Assembly: GCA_963969595.1 (NCBI GenBank)
Contig: OZ018408.1
Location: forward strand, 50,159,022-50,223,021
Direction: 5' to 3'
DNA length: 64,000 nucleotides
Source: Neckera pumila
Lineage: Eukaryota; Streptophyta; Bryopsida; Hypnales; Neckeraceae
Shown here: positions 1-12,250 of the stretch, one piece after another
How the letters are laid out: each line of letters starts with the position of its first letter
How positions within the stretch are numbered: the first letter of the stretch is position 1
Made by a program: the position numbers and the translations under genes
The notes under the pieces: generated by a model
Databases searched by the model: none
Seen by the model: the letters and a program-made list of their open reading frames with translations, nothing else
What the model was told of the DNA's origin: nothing

Positions 1-1431
1 CTCCTAGTAATTCTAATTTGCATGTCCCACATGGATTGCTCTACCTCCTACCACCCCATGAGTATATAGTGAACTTTTCTTCTCACTTGAAAATCTTAAA
101 AGAAGTTGAAAATCCATTCTTTTTTTTGACACAAACAAAGGAAACTTTATTGTAGTTGAAAATGCTTCTAAGCAAAATTTTAAAAAAAAATAATCTAACT
201 TCATTTAAAGACCAGTTGGAAGATCGGTACTTTGACTCACCAAATTTGGCTGTGACTGACCATTTTTTAGCCCTCACCGTACCTATCATAGGGTAGTGAA
301 GCTGGCATCATACGGCCAGTCACCAAGTCCCCTACTTGAAGTGTTGTCGTGTGCAAGTTCTTAGCATCTGTTTTATCTCAGCAATAGTATTCAATTCAAT
401 TAAAAATTAGTTGGAGAGGACTTAATAGTGAATGGAGCTATGATGCAATTAGTAAGAATTAAGTTAGTAGTAATTAAACTTTGTTGTTTTATATATTTTT
501 TAAGAGCATCTGCAATGCATACTTTGTAAAGAAGCCTTATAACGACAAATGTAGGGCCAGATTTGAAGCTTGCACAGTGAAGGGCAAGATGTTGAATGGT
601 CCATTCGAAATAGGCCCATACTAACATGGTGTACGGGTTGGACCATGGGGCCCGGTTGAGCACATAAGTGATTGGGTGCAGCCGCAGGATCATGATCTCG
701 ACGAAGTTCAGGACAACAATGACCAGCCATGTTTATCGGCAAATCTTGTACTTCACGGCAAAGTGTAATTATTCCATTGTTACACTTAAGAATTTCATTG
801 TTCTATGACACCTACATAGAATGGACTTTAGTTGTTTTAAGGTTTATAGTGGCAAGTTCAGGTTTGAATGTCTTCTTTTTGCTACACAATTTGATCTAAC
901 TAAGAGATGTTGAATTCTACATATCCTACATGGGTTGTTTTACCTCCTATCACTCATTATGTATCTAAAGAGCTTGTCTACTCAATTCTAAATACAAATG
1001 GCTTTTAAAGCAAAGTGAAATAGATGTTGAATTTAGTAAGTAGTATGAACAAAATTCTATAAGTGTTATGAATTTTTTTTTGAAAACCTCAGATTGACTT
1101 TTCTATTGAAAATTGTGAGCACTTCCCAAAGTGGGGATGGAAGTGAGTTTGGTGAAGAACACAAGACAATATGAAGGACATGATGAAGGGGATGTCAAGT
1201 GTGACGTTGTTGTTGAAGGACCAAAATCCATTTGTACTGCATAGAATTATACAAAAGTATATTTGAGTTTAGATTGCAACATATGCAGTCCTTCCATAAT
1301 GGTTGCATTGGAGTACAAACTTAATTACAAACTACTCTGTGAACGGTACAATATCAAAATTGTCTTTGCTGCTAGGAGCATTGCAATGCTCTAAGGCCAT
1401 TCTGCTAGCAACTAAACCTGTACCAATTATA

Positions 1432-1457
1432 CAACTACTACACTAATGTAGTAGTTG
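1432..1457. repeat. Small perfect hairpin (11-bp arms, 4-nt loop)
   Basis: CAACTACTACA is followed by CTAA and then by its exact reverse complement. It lies in a short segment beginning near 1375 that may be the remnant of a small inverted-repeat element. No flanking duplication was recognised. Confidence 0.6.
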
Positions 1458-1554
1458 GATAGCACTATTGCAATGGATAGTTGGAGAGCACTAGTAGTGG
1501 TTTTCTAGTAATAACAATCTATACCTTAAATTTGGCTGTTTGTTTGTTTGTTTT

Positions 1555-1660
1555 GTTTGTTTGTTTTGTTTGTTACGTTGAGATCTCCCGGACCGTGCAT
1601 CCCCCGGCCGCGTGCTTGGTACCATCGGAAAGGGCTCGGCGAGGAGGGGTGCATGGGCTT
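1555..1660 (+). repeat. Dispersed repeat, CpG-rich copy
   Basis: The segment from 'gttacgttgagatctcccgg' through a stretch ending 'ggctcggcgaggagggg' recurs in mutated form at about 10017-10100 and 16945-17030. This copy keeps many CpG dinucleotides. The other two carry TG, CA or TA at many equivalent sites, the pattern expected from deamination of methylated cytosine. The family identity is unknown. Confidence 0.55.
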
Positions 1661-2400
1661 GGTTTTGTGGCGTTTGGAGCGGTGGTGCAAAAGTTATTGA
1701 ATTTCAAAGTATTTATTGATTAAAAAATCAGAAAATTACTTTTACTTTGATTTTGGTGGCGTTCTTGCTACTGGGAGTGGAACCGGGAGTGGAACTAGAA
1801 GTGGATGAAAATTGGGCCAACGGCATAGGGCCACACTAGTTTGTACTAAATCATCATAGTCAATTTTCCCCCAATTTTCAACCTAAAGACTACCATTTTA
1901 GCATTAGAAGTTTCGTGCACCTAAAAAAACCTAAAAAATACTTCGTCATCCACATTCAATAAGAAATATCTCAACATCCTTGCAACTGTGAGTTCTTGAA
2001 CAAAGGAGAACACTAGCCACCCACCCACCTCCAAAAAATCACAATTTTTAAGGCTTGAATTGGACTAGATATTTAATTTAAATAATAAAAAAATAAAAAA
2101 AATAAAAAAAAATGATTCCAAAATTCTAAAATCTGATGAGGCTGGAAAATCGCCATTTCATATTTGATAATTTCATTAATTTTAAAATATTATTAAAATA
2201 TTATTTTATTATTTTAAAACTATTTTTAATTTTTTAATTGATTTTATATTAGATTTTAGATTTTAGTTATATAATATTTTGGTCAGCACTATGGTATTTT
2301 TATAGCTTGAGGAACAACTTTGAAACAATCCTCTTTGGACTTCATTTCATTTTTCTTCTAATGTGTTTTATTTCCTACAATAAACAATAAACCGAAAAGA

Positions 2401-3300
2401 GGCAGCAAAGCTGGTCCCTCCCCCCGGCTATCAAAAAACCGGGCCGTCCGATAAATCCAGTAAGAAAATCCTCCCCCCCCCCCCAAGGGCCGTGGATTTG
2501 TGGGGGCAAAAAAAATCCTGGGCATCCAATCTTAGAATTGCCATCCGCCTGATCTCAACCAACTAGAGTTTGACGCTCCGCCACTTTCGAGTTTGATGCT
2601 CTCAATTTTGTCGCAACTCTGAGTTTGGCGCTTTGTTGATTTTGTGGCAGCTCTCAATGTTGCAAAGCTTGGGTTTGGCGTTGGCGGCATGCTTATGTTG
2701 GGAGTTACAGTGTGAATTTCTGAGGTTTCAGTAAGCTTTTCCTGAGTTTGCTTCTTTGCTTGAGACTTGGCTTGTTTTCATTTTTCAAACGAAACTCTAA
2801 CACTTGTCTGCTTTTTGATTCGCATGCAGTGGAGGAGGTGAGGTTATTTGCTTTCTAACAAAGTACAAATTGTGAGGGAAATTGAGATTTGGAAGTGTGA
2901 ATTGCTTCAGCGCGATGGTGGATTGCTTCGTTTTTGGTGCGTGGTTGTTGATTCGGTGCGTAATTGGAACTGTGTGCGGAATTTTTTTTTTTTTTTCCAC
3001 CTCTTGTGATTTCAAGGATTTGAGGGTCGGCCTTCTATTGTGTGCAAGACATTGGATACATGTGCTTCAAATTTAGAATTTAGGGTTTCTTGCATTATCT
3101 AATTGAAGCTTCGCAAGCTTGTTCGATCTCTCTTTGAAGTCTTTCGTTCGCATAATCTACGTGGTGTGAGGTGTGTGTTGAGGTTTAGATCAAATTGCTT
3201 CAAAGAAATTTCAAATGCAAGCCACGGAGTTTCTAGATTACAATTTCTACGTTTCAGAATTCTGGTCTAGGAATTGGACCATTTTGTATCGCATTTTCTT
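2401..3300. other. Less AT-rich intergenic block, possible gene or ncRNA relic
   Basis: GC content rises relative to the flanks. A C12 run lies at 2473-2484. At about 2565-2690 a short phrase is repeated imperfectly four times (gagtttgacgct, gagtttgatgct, gagtttggcgct, ggtttggcgtt). Short frames on both strands (for example 2882-3076 and 2797-3015) have no recognisable domain or matching splice partners. It could be a decayed 5' exon or a transposon fragment. Confidence 0.35.
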
Positions 3301-5966
3301 TATCTAGGGTTTTGTCACGGTTAGAGCCATGAAGAATTTGTCTAGGAGCTCTGTAGACTTGAGGCTATAAATCAGTCTCTTTTCTTTGAAATGAACTTGC
3401 TATTGAAAAAATTGCTCTCACCTTAGTGCAGACTTGAGGAGCTGCGATATTTGAAATGTATTGATATGTAATAGTCTAATTCAAGTTCTCAACATTAAAG
3501 TGTTCACAGTTTTTTGGAATGCCAACTTTTTTTGGAATGCAAAAGCTTTACAACAAATGGGATAAGGCCAGGTGTACCTCTTTTGAAAATCATATGTATT
3601 TTTTTTTTAAATTGACACTTTGTCACTATGGTATCAAAAGAGGCAGGAACTGCCATCCCCTACCCTACTTTTCCTACAATGTGTTTCTAATGGTGTATGT
3701 ATAATATTTGTATAGCCATTGGCTCCTTTCAAGATTTGTTCTTTATGTTTGTGGATTTTGTTGGTTTATTATAAGATAGTATTGGTCAAGAATTAAGATA
3801 ATTTGTGTATGTTTTGGAATTGAGGTGGATTATGATTATGATTATGATTATGATTTGGAGTTTATTTGAGCTTCAACTTAAACCATATGTTTTGCTTTTA
3901 TAGATGTTTCAAAATAAAACATTTATTATTTAGATGAGCTATACTATAGCTTGACCATTGTTGACTCTAGATTAGTCTAAAAGTACCAAAAATGCAATCT
4001 CTTTTATGTGGTATGTAGAATTGTGTACATTTGGTGGGGCAAGTGACCAATGAGAAGTATGAATATGTTATGTCAAAAAAAAGAAATGATTTGGTTGAAG
4101 ATGGGTTTTGATAAGGTGTAGTAAGTTTTCAAGTGGATTTTTCTTGGGGATTTTAAATTTATGTCTTTGATATAATCAAATTAATTTTGTTTCAAATGAT
4201 GGCATGTAGTTATATTGTACGATGCAATTGTGATTGTATGTAATATTGTTGCTACAACCATTGTAGTCTAGCTTTGGTAATAGCAATAGTAAATTTACTT
4301 GTTGCATTGTATGGGTGTTTTTTTGTATGTGAATGTATAGGTGTGTCATTTCCATGCCTTTATCGGGGGTGCACTCTTGCAGTGTAATATGAAAGTTTAA
4401 GAGTGATCTAATGGATTAGGTGTATCTTATATTTATTAATTGTAATTGATGGAAGTGTTGAGTTGTAAATTGGCAAAGTCAACTGTTGGTTTTGTTGGTT
4501 TTAATAGAATTGATGTTGTAGATGAAGGTTGTCTTTAGTGATGTTTTGGAATTTCTTTGAGAAGATGTGTTTATGTTTGTCCATTTTGTGTAGTTTTCAT
4601 TAGTGGGTTTTTTCCATTTGCATTTGATTTTATTAGTGTGTTTGACAATGTGATTATTTTCAAAGCTTATTTTGTGTTTAATTACAATGTTTGGTTGTAT
4701 GGGTATATATTTTGATTTTGTAGTATAATTGAGGGGGTAGGTAGTAAAGATATACAATCTATAAGAATGATTCTTAGGTTTTTGCTCATAATTTTTCCAG
4801 TGTCGTATGTCTTTTTCTCATAAAATTTGAAATAAAGGTACATATGGTAGTTCCAAACATTGTGTAATTCTTTAAAATTAGTTTATTATTTTTAAACTAC
4901 TCCGAGTTGGATGTCTACCTTGGCCATTTTAGTGGGTTTTAATACTATTTGCAACTCAAAAGTGCAAATTTGAAGGTAAAAACTGGCATTCAAAGAATTA
5001 TACTAAAGCTACACAAGCCTACAAAGAGATTTTCTAAAAATAATAAAATGTCCACCTTCCACATGTGCTCAAAGTGAATTACCTTTGAACATGTGCAGAG
5101 AATACAATTTTTTTTCCCGAAGTTGCAAATGGTTAAGGAGAAGCACCTTTAAATTAGGATTTTTTTTTTTGAATTCTTTTTTGAATTCTTTTATTATTTT
5201 CTAAAAATCAAATCCCAAAGTGTGTATTTTTTTGCATTTTCCATCACTCTTTGAATGTGCATAACTTTTAATGATACATTTTTTTAGGTCTAAATTTTCA
5301 TGCACGTACTCCAATACTAAGCCCAATACTAAGCCCATTTTGAAAAAAAGCCCAAACCGGCAAGTGTTTCTTGCAACTAGCCTAGTATAAAATTTTTTGT
5401 AGGTAATGTTTTTTTTCCCTGAAAGGAAAATGTGCTCTTCAATGATTCTTAAATATTTGTACAATAAAATTAGAAAAAATCATCACCAATACTTTTCGAT
5501 CAATTATTTTGTAACACAATGAAAAATACACAAAATAATTTATTGAAAATAGAATTTTTATTTTTTGAAATTTAAATTTGGCATGTGGCACTTTAAATTT
5601 AATAGGTGAGTTTTGAAAATTATATAAGAAAAGGACCAATTTTGAAAGATATTCCTCCAAGTCAAAATTGGGGTCAACTTACTTTCTAGAGGGCACTGTA
5701 CATGGATGTAGGCACATTGTATTGTATTGTATTGTTGAACTACAATTGAGTGGCAATTTAAAGGGATTTTTTGAAGAGTGTTATAGGTATTTTTTTATTT
5801 TTTATGGAATTATTTAGGTGATAATGTATGTGTTCTTGATGTAGTGAATTAGTAATGAGTTGATCTCATTTTCCCACCACAAAAAAATCTACTTGCTATG
5901 GAACTTCAATTGCAGAAACTAATGCATGCGATATCTAGGCTTGCGATGTGGTAATGTAGCAGTTTA
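3301..5966. other. AT-rich intergenic DNA with simple repeats
   Basis: No supported gene. There is a (GATTAT)n tract at about 3828-3856 and a (GTATT)n tract near 5710-5735. Frames at 4479-4757, 5201-5464 and 5439-5660 are low-complexity, Lys/Asn/Ile/Phe-rich translations typical of AT-rich noncoding DNA. Confidence 0.6.
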
Positions 5967-7540
5967 TTATCCCCTAAAGTTCAGAGACTATGTTTTCATC
6001 AAAAAAGTTCCAAAACTGTCATTTTTAGTATAAGTACCAAATTTTAGAAAATAATCATTTTTGGATATATGTAACCATAGGATATTGTAGTAAGTTGGTT
6101 TGAGAAGATGTAGAAAAAATTATCCACCGTGTAGATTGCAAGATATTGATGTTTGAATTGACAAAAACCTTTTTTTTGGCCTTGCAAAAAATTGGGCAGC
6201 TGCACTTCAGTTCAGAATTGCCTATTTAAGCTATTTAGAAAATTTTGTATATTGTGGATTTAAATTGTTTTATTTTGGTCAACATAACTATTACTGCATC
6301 CTTACGCAATTCTAATCATGCATATCAAATTTTACATTAAAAAAAACAAAACTCTGTTTTTGGTGAATTTTTTTATTTAATTTTCATGGATAAATCATTG
6401 ACAAACATTGGTGATGAATTTTTTTAATTTGATTGCATAGATATGTAGGAAACATCTACACACACATTTCCTTGCAAATAAGCATCTCCCAAAAAGTTTT
6501 ACAATTCCTTGATTTCCTTCTATAGAGATTTCAATGTTGACGTGATAACACCCTAATTTTGGAGAATAGGTATCTCTTTATTATATTCAAATTTTCTATT
6601 TGTCCTTTACATGGTAACTAATTTTGTAACATTTGAGCATGACAGTACAATTACTTTGCCAAAATCTAATTAAAATATAGAGATATCCATTCCTTCAAAG
6701 TTTGGTCATACAATACTTTTCATTGAATTCTTCATTGATCATTTATTTGTTACTTAAGGGGGTGTTTTTTAATATGAAAGATGTGCGTATAGATGTTCCC
6801 TATATATCTATGTAATTAAATTAATCATCAATTGTTTTTTGGTAAAATATTATGTACAATCATACAAATTGACTCAAAAAATTCACCGCAAATGAAATTT
6901 TGTTTTTTTGAAACTTAAATTTGTTATGCTTGATTGAGATTGGGTGAGAATTGGATATTAATTATACAAGACAAAAAATGTCAATTTTATTTATATATTA
7001 GATACAAATCTTTGAATGGCTAAAATAGGTTGTTTGAAAACGAGCTGGACGTGATTGTACAACATATAGGAAATAAATAGCAAGCTGATAATGATTCAAA
7101 ACACGAAATTGTTAAGAATTTAATTATGGAATTGAAAAATGACAATTCTAAAGTTGTAATGTTGTAATAAACAATCTGCATCCTACGCTTTTATTTCTAA
7201 CAAAAATATTAAAAATTGAGTTAAATAAAGGACTCTATAGTTTATATTAGAGTAGGGAATCTACAACTGCCATCCATAATTAAAACACCTCATAACTTTC
7301 ATCTTATAAATCAAAATGGAATGATTCAAAGCTTTCTACGTATATATAAATCTAAAAAACCAGTTTCAAATTTTTATTTTCTTAAAAAGCATTTTTTCAA
7401 AAAAAAATTGAACTACCCACCAACCATTGAAAATGACATATCATCTAATAATTTTTCAGAAGTTCTAAAAATTGTTGGGCTAATTAAAGCTACTCTTGGA
7501 AATATGAGTAAAAGCTTATGGCCTAATACACCACTTTAAG
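5967..7540 (+). mobile_element. Old copy of the TTAACCCCTAAAG TIR element, interrupted
   Basis: The left end 'ttatcccctaaag' and the following 235 bases align by eye with the left part of the intact element at 19771-20703. Shared phrases include 'actatgtttt', 'accatagga', 'ccaccgtgtag' and 'ggcagctgcact'. From about 7047 the alignment resumes ('gattgtacaacatatagg', 'ttaagaattt', 'caatctgcatcct') and runs to about 7540. The gap is filled by a decayed foldback element. Many mismatches show it is old. No transposase frame is visible. Confidence 0.6.
6225..7035. mobile_element. Decayed foldback element nested in an older element
   Basis: This segment is a degenerate relative of the foldback element at 52458-53350. 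The left half shares 'tttttggtgaattttttta', 'gtaggaaacatc' and 'ttttggagaata'-like phrases. The right half contains the inverted equivalents, including 'agatgtgcgtatagatgtt' and 'tgattgagattgggt'. The central spacer at about 6598-6680 matches the reverse complement of the spacer of the young copy ('aacatttgagcatga', 'caattactttg'). Boundaries are approximate. Confidence 0.6.
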
Positions 7541-7555
7541 GCCCAACAAGGGAAG

Positions 7556-8249
7556 TCCAGACAGATCAGAAAAAATCACTTTTTTGAAAAACAAGAATTT
7601 GAAATTGGTTTTCTAGTTCCATTTTGATCAATGAGTCAAAAGTTATGAAGAGTTTTTGTTTGTAAGGAGTTATGGATTCTTTATTCTAAAATAAAATTTC
7701 AAGTCCTTTATCTTGCTCAATTTTCATTATTTTTATAAATAAATAGAATTATAGGATGTAACTATTTATTAAAACATTGCAACCATTAGGATTGGCATTT
7801 TCCCATTCTAGAATTAAATTCTTAACGATTTAGTAATTTGGATCATTCTCTACTTCTTTCTACTTACTTATTTTTTTCTAATTGTTTTACACTTCCAAAT
7901 GATGTGAAATTTTTTAAGCATGTAGCCAATTTGTCTAGAAAATGATTCCAAACAAGCACCACCATTTTGGACATGTTTTCATAGAATAGCAAGCTTGTGA
8001 AGTGCAGCTGCTTGCTTTTTGTAGGGCCCCAAATAACAATTCTATGAATTCAAACACTCATATCTTTCAATCCACACGGTTAAATTATCTGAAATTTTGT
8101 CCGCATGTTCTTAAGTCAGTGTACTACAAGATCCTATGGTTATATATATCAAAATTTAAATTTTTTCCAAAAATTTGGTACTTGTATTAAAAATGGCAGT
8201 TTTTGAGCATTTTTGATGAAAACTTAGTCATAGAACTTTAAGGGTTAAA
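7556..8249 (-). mobile_element. Old inverted copy of the TIR element
   Basis: Read on the minus strand, this begins with TTAACCCTTAAAGTTC at 8249 and continues through the family's left half (actaag-tttca, gccatttttaatac, ccgtgtggattg) to the 'ctgatctg' region near 7556. It lies tail-to-tail with the copy at 5967-7540, so the two form an imperfect inverted pair. Its internal part is shortened and there is no coding capacity. Confidence 0.55.
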
Positions 8250-9180
8250 CAACCTAAATTCAATGCTGGAGTTGAGGTGATAGAATATCATAAGGTAGAC
8301 CAGCCTAATTCCGTCTCCAATCTATTTCCGTCACCTTGTTTTTGGCCCCATTTCACCATCCAAATCTGTCTAGAAATGAGCCAATTCTATCTAGAAATCA
8401 GACAAAATCAGTGCATTTATGTCATTTAGGGTAATGTGGCAATAGCTGATTGGTGAATATCTAGATGCTTATAGGGACATAAGAAGGTGGTTATGGGTTG
8501 TTATTAGGGCGTTTATGACCCTAGTCACGGGCGCTTTAGTAATTTAGGGCTGAACACTTCAAAAATTCATGGAAATTACAATTTTGATCATAAAATCATA
8601 ATTTCACTTGGGTTTGATTTGTGAAACATGCGCACACCTCCAAAAAAATGTGTCTCTCATGGAATTGGCCCCAAAATAGTCAAATTGCAAATCAGGTGGT
8701 AATAGGTTGATCTACCTTATTGTGTGTTCACATTGAGGCAATAAAGTCAGGAGTGCTTCATAATCCCTACCACCATGGGGTAATATAGAAGTAGAATTAA
8801 GGTCCCCTGTGTCCAACCAATTTTTTGCAAATTGTCAATCTTTTGACCAATTCTACATCTATTCCACACAATGTACCAATAAACTAAAAAGAGGCGAACC
8901 TCCTATTCCTCCATTCCCCCCCCCCCCCCCCCTTGCTCGCCTGAAAATTTGATAGCCGTTGATTTGTTTTAAAACAAATCCCCCCGGCTGCCATTGATAT
9001 TGAATTTCAACAACTTGGATACGTATATAGATATGGATATGGTACAGATTTAGATATATTACAATACAAATATGGTATGGATATGGATACAAGTACTAGT
9101 ACATATGAGACATGGGGGACGGGTAATGGATATACCCCATATCAAATGCTATCTCCACCCGCACCTGAAATTTACAATAG
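8250..9180. other. AT-rich intergenic DNA with an 18-C run
   Basis: No gene is supported. A run of 18 consecutive C lies at 8915-8932, followed by a short palindromic stretch 'gatttgttttaaaacaaatc' near 8960-8980. From 8999 to 9110 there is a degenerate 'atatggatatggata' tract. Confidence 0.55.
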
Positions 9181-9189
9181 AAGGGGAGG

Positions 9190-9335
9190 GGGGCCCCGTC
9201 GGGACCTACTCTAAGATAAAAAGGCAAAAAGAGGGGAAGATGAAAAAAATAAAAAATAAAAAATAAATAAAAAGGAAGAATTGAGCTTTTAAATCAATTA
9301 AAAATAGAACTTTCACATCTGCACCTTACATTAGA
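9190..9335 (+). repeat. Dispersed repeat, copy 1
   Basis: 'cctactctaagataaaaagg', a purine-rich insert, then 'gagcttttaaatcaattaaa' are shared with 16678-16800. In both copies the repeat follows a G-rich run and is followed by a T-rich decayed segment. The class is unknown. The purine-rich middle has expanded differently in the two copies. Confidence 0.6.
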
Positions 9336-9804
9336 GAAATTTTTAGCCCTAAATAGGGCCATCCGAAGTTGATATGCCATGCTATTCTTTGCATGGCTTG
9401 TCAACTTCGAAAATGCTCTTGGTGAACAGTCAAAATCTCTAACTGCTTGCCACAGCAGCCAAACTCTGCATAATTTTATTTTTATTTTTTATAATAATTT
9501 TTTATTTGGAATTCTGGATTCCTGCGCCACTATTGCTGTAGTTTCAACAAGGCAAAAATAGGGGAAAAACGATTTTTGAGCAAAATAAAAGCAAATTTTA
9601 GGGTACCTTAGAGGGCTGTGGAGCAACCTTCCAAAGGCCTGAAAGTTCTTCTAATGAAGAAGAGACATTAAGAAAAAATTCAGCCCTTGAAGGGGCCGCG
9701 AGTTTTGCACCCCTTGAAGTGCAATTATGGAAAAAAATAGAAATAAAAAATTATTTTTTATTTTAAAAAAGTTGGGTGCTAACATGGCACTGTTGGTGCC
9801 ACAT

Positions 9805-9806
<2 letters not shown>

Positions 9807-9837
<31 letters not shown>
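9807..9837. repeat. Homopolymer run of 31 T
   Basis: An uninterrupted T tract inside AT-rich noncoding DNA. On the minus strand it reads as a poly(A) tract and could mark the 3' end of a retroposed copy, but nothing recognisable precedes it on that strand. Confidence 0.8.
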
Positions 9838-9950
9838 CTTGTAATTGCACTGCAGTGGTGCCAAAAATCCTAAAATCGCAGCCCTTTGCAGGGTCCAAAA
9901 TTCTTGTAATGGTGTGACCATTTGATTCATTCCTTTATTTACTTATGCAT

Positions 9951-10108
9951 GCAAAGTAAAAGTTGAGTAAAAGTAAAAATTCAATGGTAACATGATTTGT
10001 TCTAGTTTTTTTTATATGTAACATTGAGATATCCCGAGCTGTGTGCTCATCGGTCATTCTTTTTGTACCATTAGAGAGTTTGACTCGACGAAGGTTGTAT
10101 TAATCTTT
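9951..10108 (+). repeat. Dispersed repeat related to 1555-1660 and 16880-17030
   Basis: From 'tgcaaagtaaaagttgagta' to 'gagagtttgactcgacgaag' the sequence aligns with 16883-17030. Its second half aligns with 1568-1645, where CpG sites are intact. The repeat is noncoding. Confidence 0.6.
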
Positions 10109-10564
10109 GAAGTTCCTTAACTATGTTTTCCCCCATTTTGAGCACAAATACTAAATTTTGGAAAAAAAAACAGCATTTTTGGACACACGGAACCATAGAA
10201 TCTTGTGGTACGCTAATTTGAAAAGCTATGGAAAATTTTCAAAATTTTCCACCGTGCGGATTGGAAGATATTAGCATTTGAATTAATAGAAATTCTTTTT
10301 TTGGCCTTGCAAAAAATAGGGCAGTTGCACTTCACAAGGTCACATTGGAATGAAAAAAAGTCAAAAATGGTGGTGCTTTTTGGATTCATTCAAGGCACAT
10401 TGGCCTACATGCTTGAAAAATTTCACTCCATTTGGAATTGTACAACTAACATATAGGAAAAAAATAGTAAGTAGAAGGAAGTAGAGAATGATTCAAAACA
10501 CAAAATTATTAAGAATTTAGTTATAGAATTGAAAAATGCCAATCCCAATGGTTGCAATGTTGTC

Positions 10565-11138
10565 TTAACTCCTAAAGGACCATGAGTGCAGATTTTGAAC
10601 AATGAATGAACGGAAACACATCCTAAACTCATCGAAATGCATTTTTTCATCCATCAATTTAATTTGAAGATTCTTATATTAATTCTTGAACATTTGTACG
10701 GTTCAGCTTATGAAGATTTTGCGTTGCAAATATCTACAATTCAAAAGTTATTGGGAGGTCTAGCCTCAAAAAGTAATTTTTTTGGTTCAAAAATGACCCT
10801 TCAAAAATGACTTGAATCAGAAAACCAAATAAAAATCTTCAAAAATCACTATAAATAGAACTCAATATTTTGAATTTATAGGAAAAAAATCTTTTAAAAA
10901 TCATAAATATTCAATCTACAATTGATTTTAGAAGGAATTTCTAATTTTTGGCTTCAAATTTTATTGAAAAATATTGGTATGTATTTTTGTTGATCTAACC
11001 GTACGGATGTGGTCTACAAATAGCAAATTACAACTATTGTTTGAGAGTCATCATTTAAATATTCTTCTAAGTTGCATTTTATAATAGATCTTCACAATTT
11101 TGGAAATCTGGACACCCCTCCGGTCCTTTAGGGGTTAA
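10565..11138. mobile_element. Nested 574-bp element with TTAAC(T/C)CCTAAAGGACC TIRs
   Basis: The left end TTAACTCCTAAAGGACC and the right end GGTCCTTTAGGGGTTAA are inverted repeats with one mismatch. Outside them, 'gttgcaatgttgt' and 'acaatttgcatcct' are adjacent in sister copies of the host repeat, so this looks like an insertion into that repeat. I could not identify a clean target duplication. The interior is AT-rich and noncoding. Confidence 0.5.
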
Positions 11139-11639
11139 ACAATTTGCATCCTATGATTTTATTTTTTTCAAAAATTATTGAAAATTGAGTAAAATAAAGG
11201 TAATACCATAAAATTATGTGAATAATACATCTAAAATAGCATATACTAAATGGGATAGTAGGTTATACAAGCTCTAAAATTGTGACTAGGGATGGAAAAT
11301 CTGCTTTATATTAAGTTATGATGTATTCTGGACCCAATACTTTACCAAACGGCCTAAATTTCAGCGTGGGGTACTTATCCAATGCAATATCCAAAGTAAG
11401 GAATCCTAAGTGCATTATTAAATGAATGGATTTGAATTTCCATTGACAAGGTGTGGGAGGGAAATACAACGAGCTCGTTGACTTGTTTGGAATTGGTCTA
11501 GGATTCTTGCTGCTTTAGAATGATCCACACTAGTGGTGATTCACTTTGGTGTTTCATTATTGTGTTTGATTTTTGGTGCCTTGTTCGTAGTGGAAAAAGA
11601 AATTAGAGGCCAAACATCAGTGGTATTCACAAAGCAGAT

Positions 11640-12250
11640 GAGGTTTCACACGGCGGAGCTTTTCTTGGTTTGGGATGCGGATTTCAGTTTAGGGTGAGCG
11701 TGTCCTGCTGAATCGTTACCTTTACTTCTCTCAGAGTTCTGCATGCTTGAGGTAAGTATTTTACAACTTATTTGACTTGGGATTGCCCACACTCTACTAC
11801 CATTTTGATTCTTGCTTTCTAGGGTTTAGGGTTTGGTTGCTAGTTGATGTCGCTGCTGAATTTGTTCTCCAAGTCTTTTTTATTTTTTGGCCTCATCAGG
11901 GTTGTCCACTATCGATTAGGCTTTAGGATTTGGTTTGCCAAGTTTCTTTGCAAGTGAACTACAGATCAATGCATTAAACACAGCAGCACAAGGATTCATG
12001 CTTGGTTTTCAGACGTGCAATTGGTCGATTTGCGTGCCATTCATGAAGACTTTGGAAATGTCCAGCTTGTTGGGACACATCATGGGCAATTGGAGGCAAC
12101 TCCAAACAAGTAGACCTCCCCTACACACCGTATCAGGCTGCGGTGAATTCATGCACAAATCTTCAACCTACTTTGCTTACAAATTGCTGGAATTTGTCTC
12201 CAAAGTCTATTATTTCCACTTTTTATGTGCTTGTTATGCTCCATGAAGAA
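11640..12250 (+). other. Gene-like noncoding block of unknown nature
   Basis: GC content is higher than its surroundings, with a GT-donor-like 'ttgag|gtaagtatt' near 11754 and pyrimidine-rich 'tgctttctag' near 11821. This could be a leader exon followed by a small intron. The longest frame (11935-12246, 103 codons) begins with TTG rather than ATG and has no recognisable domain. It may be a captured or decayed gene fragment. Confidence 0.25.

Larger units (their letters stand above)
1..2400. other. AT-rich intergenic DNA, no gene seen
   Basis: No open reading frame here has recognisable motifs or plausible splice structure. A slightly richer patch around 500-760 contains the wording 'agcatctgcaatgca', resembling the ends of plant MITEs, and a related phrase recurs near 15935. 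A repeat fragment at about 1555-1660 is listed separately. The remainder is T/A homopolymer-rich, probably decayed transposon DNA. Confidence 0.6.
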
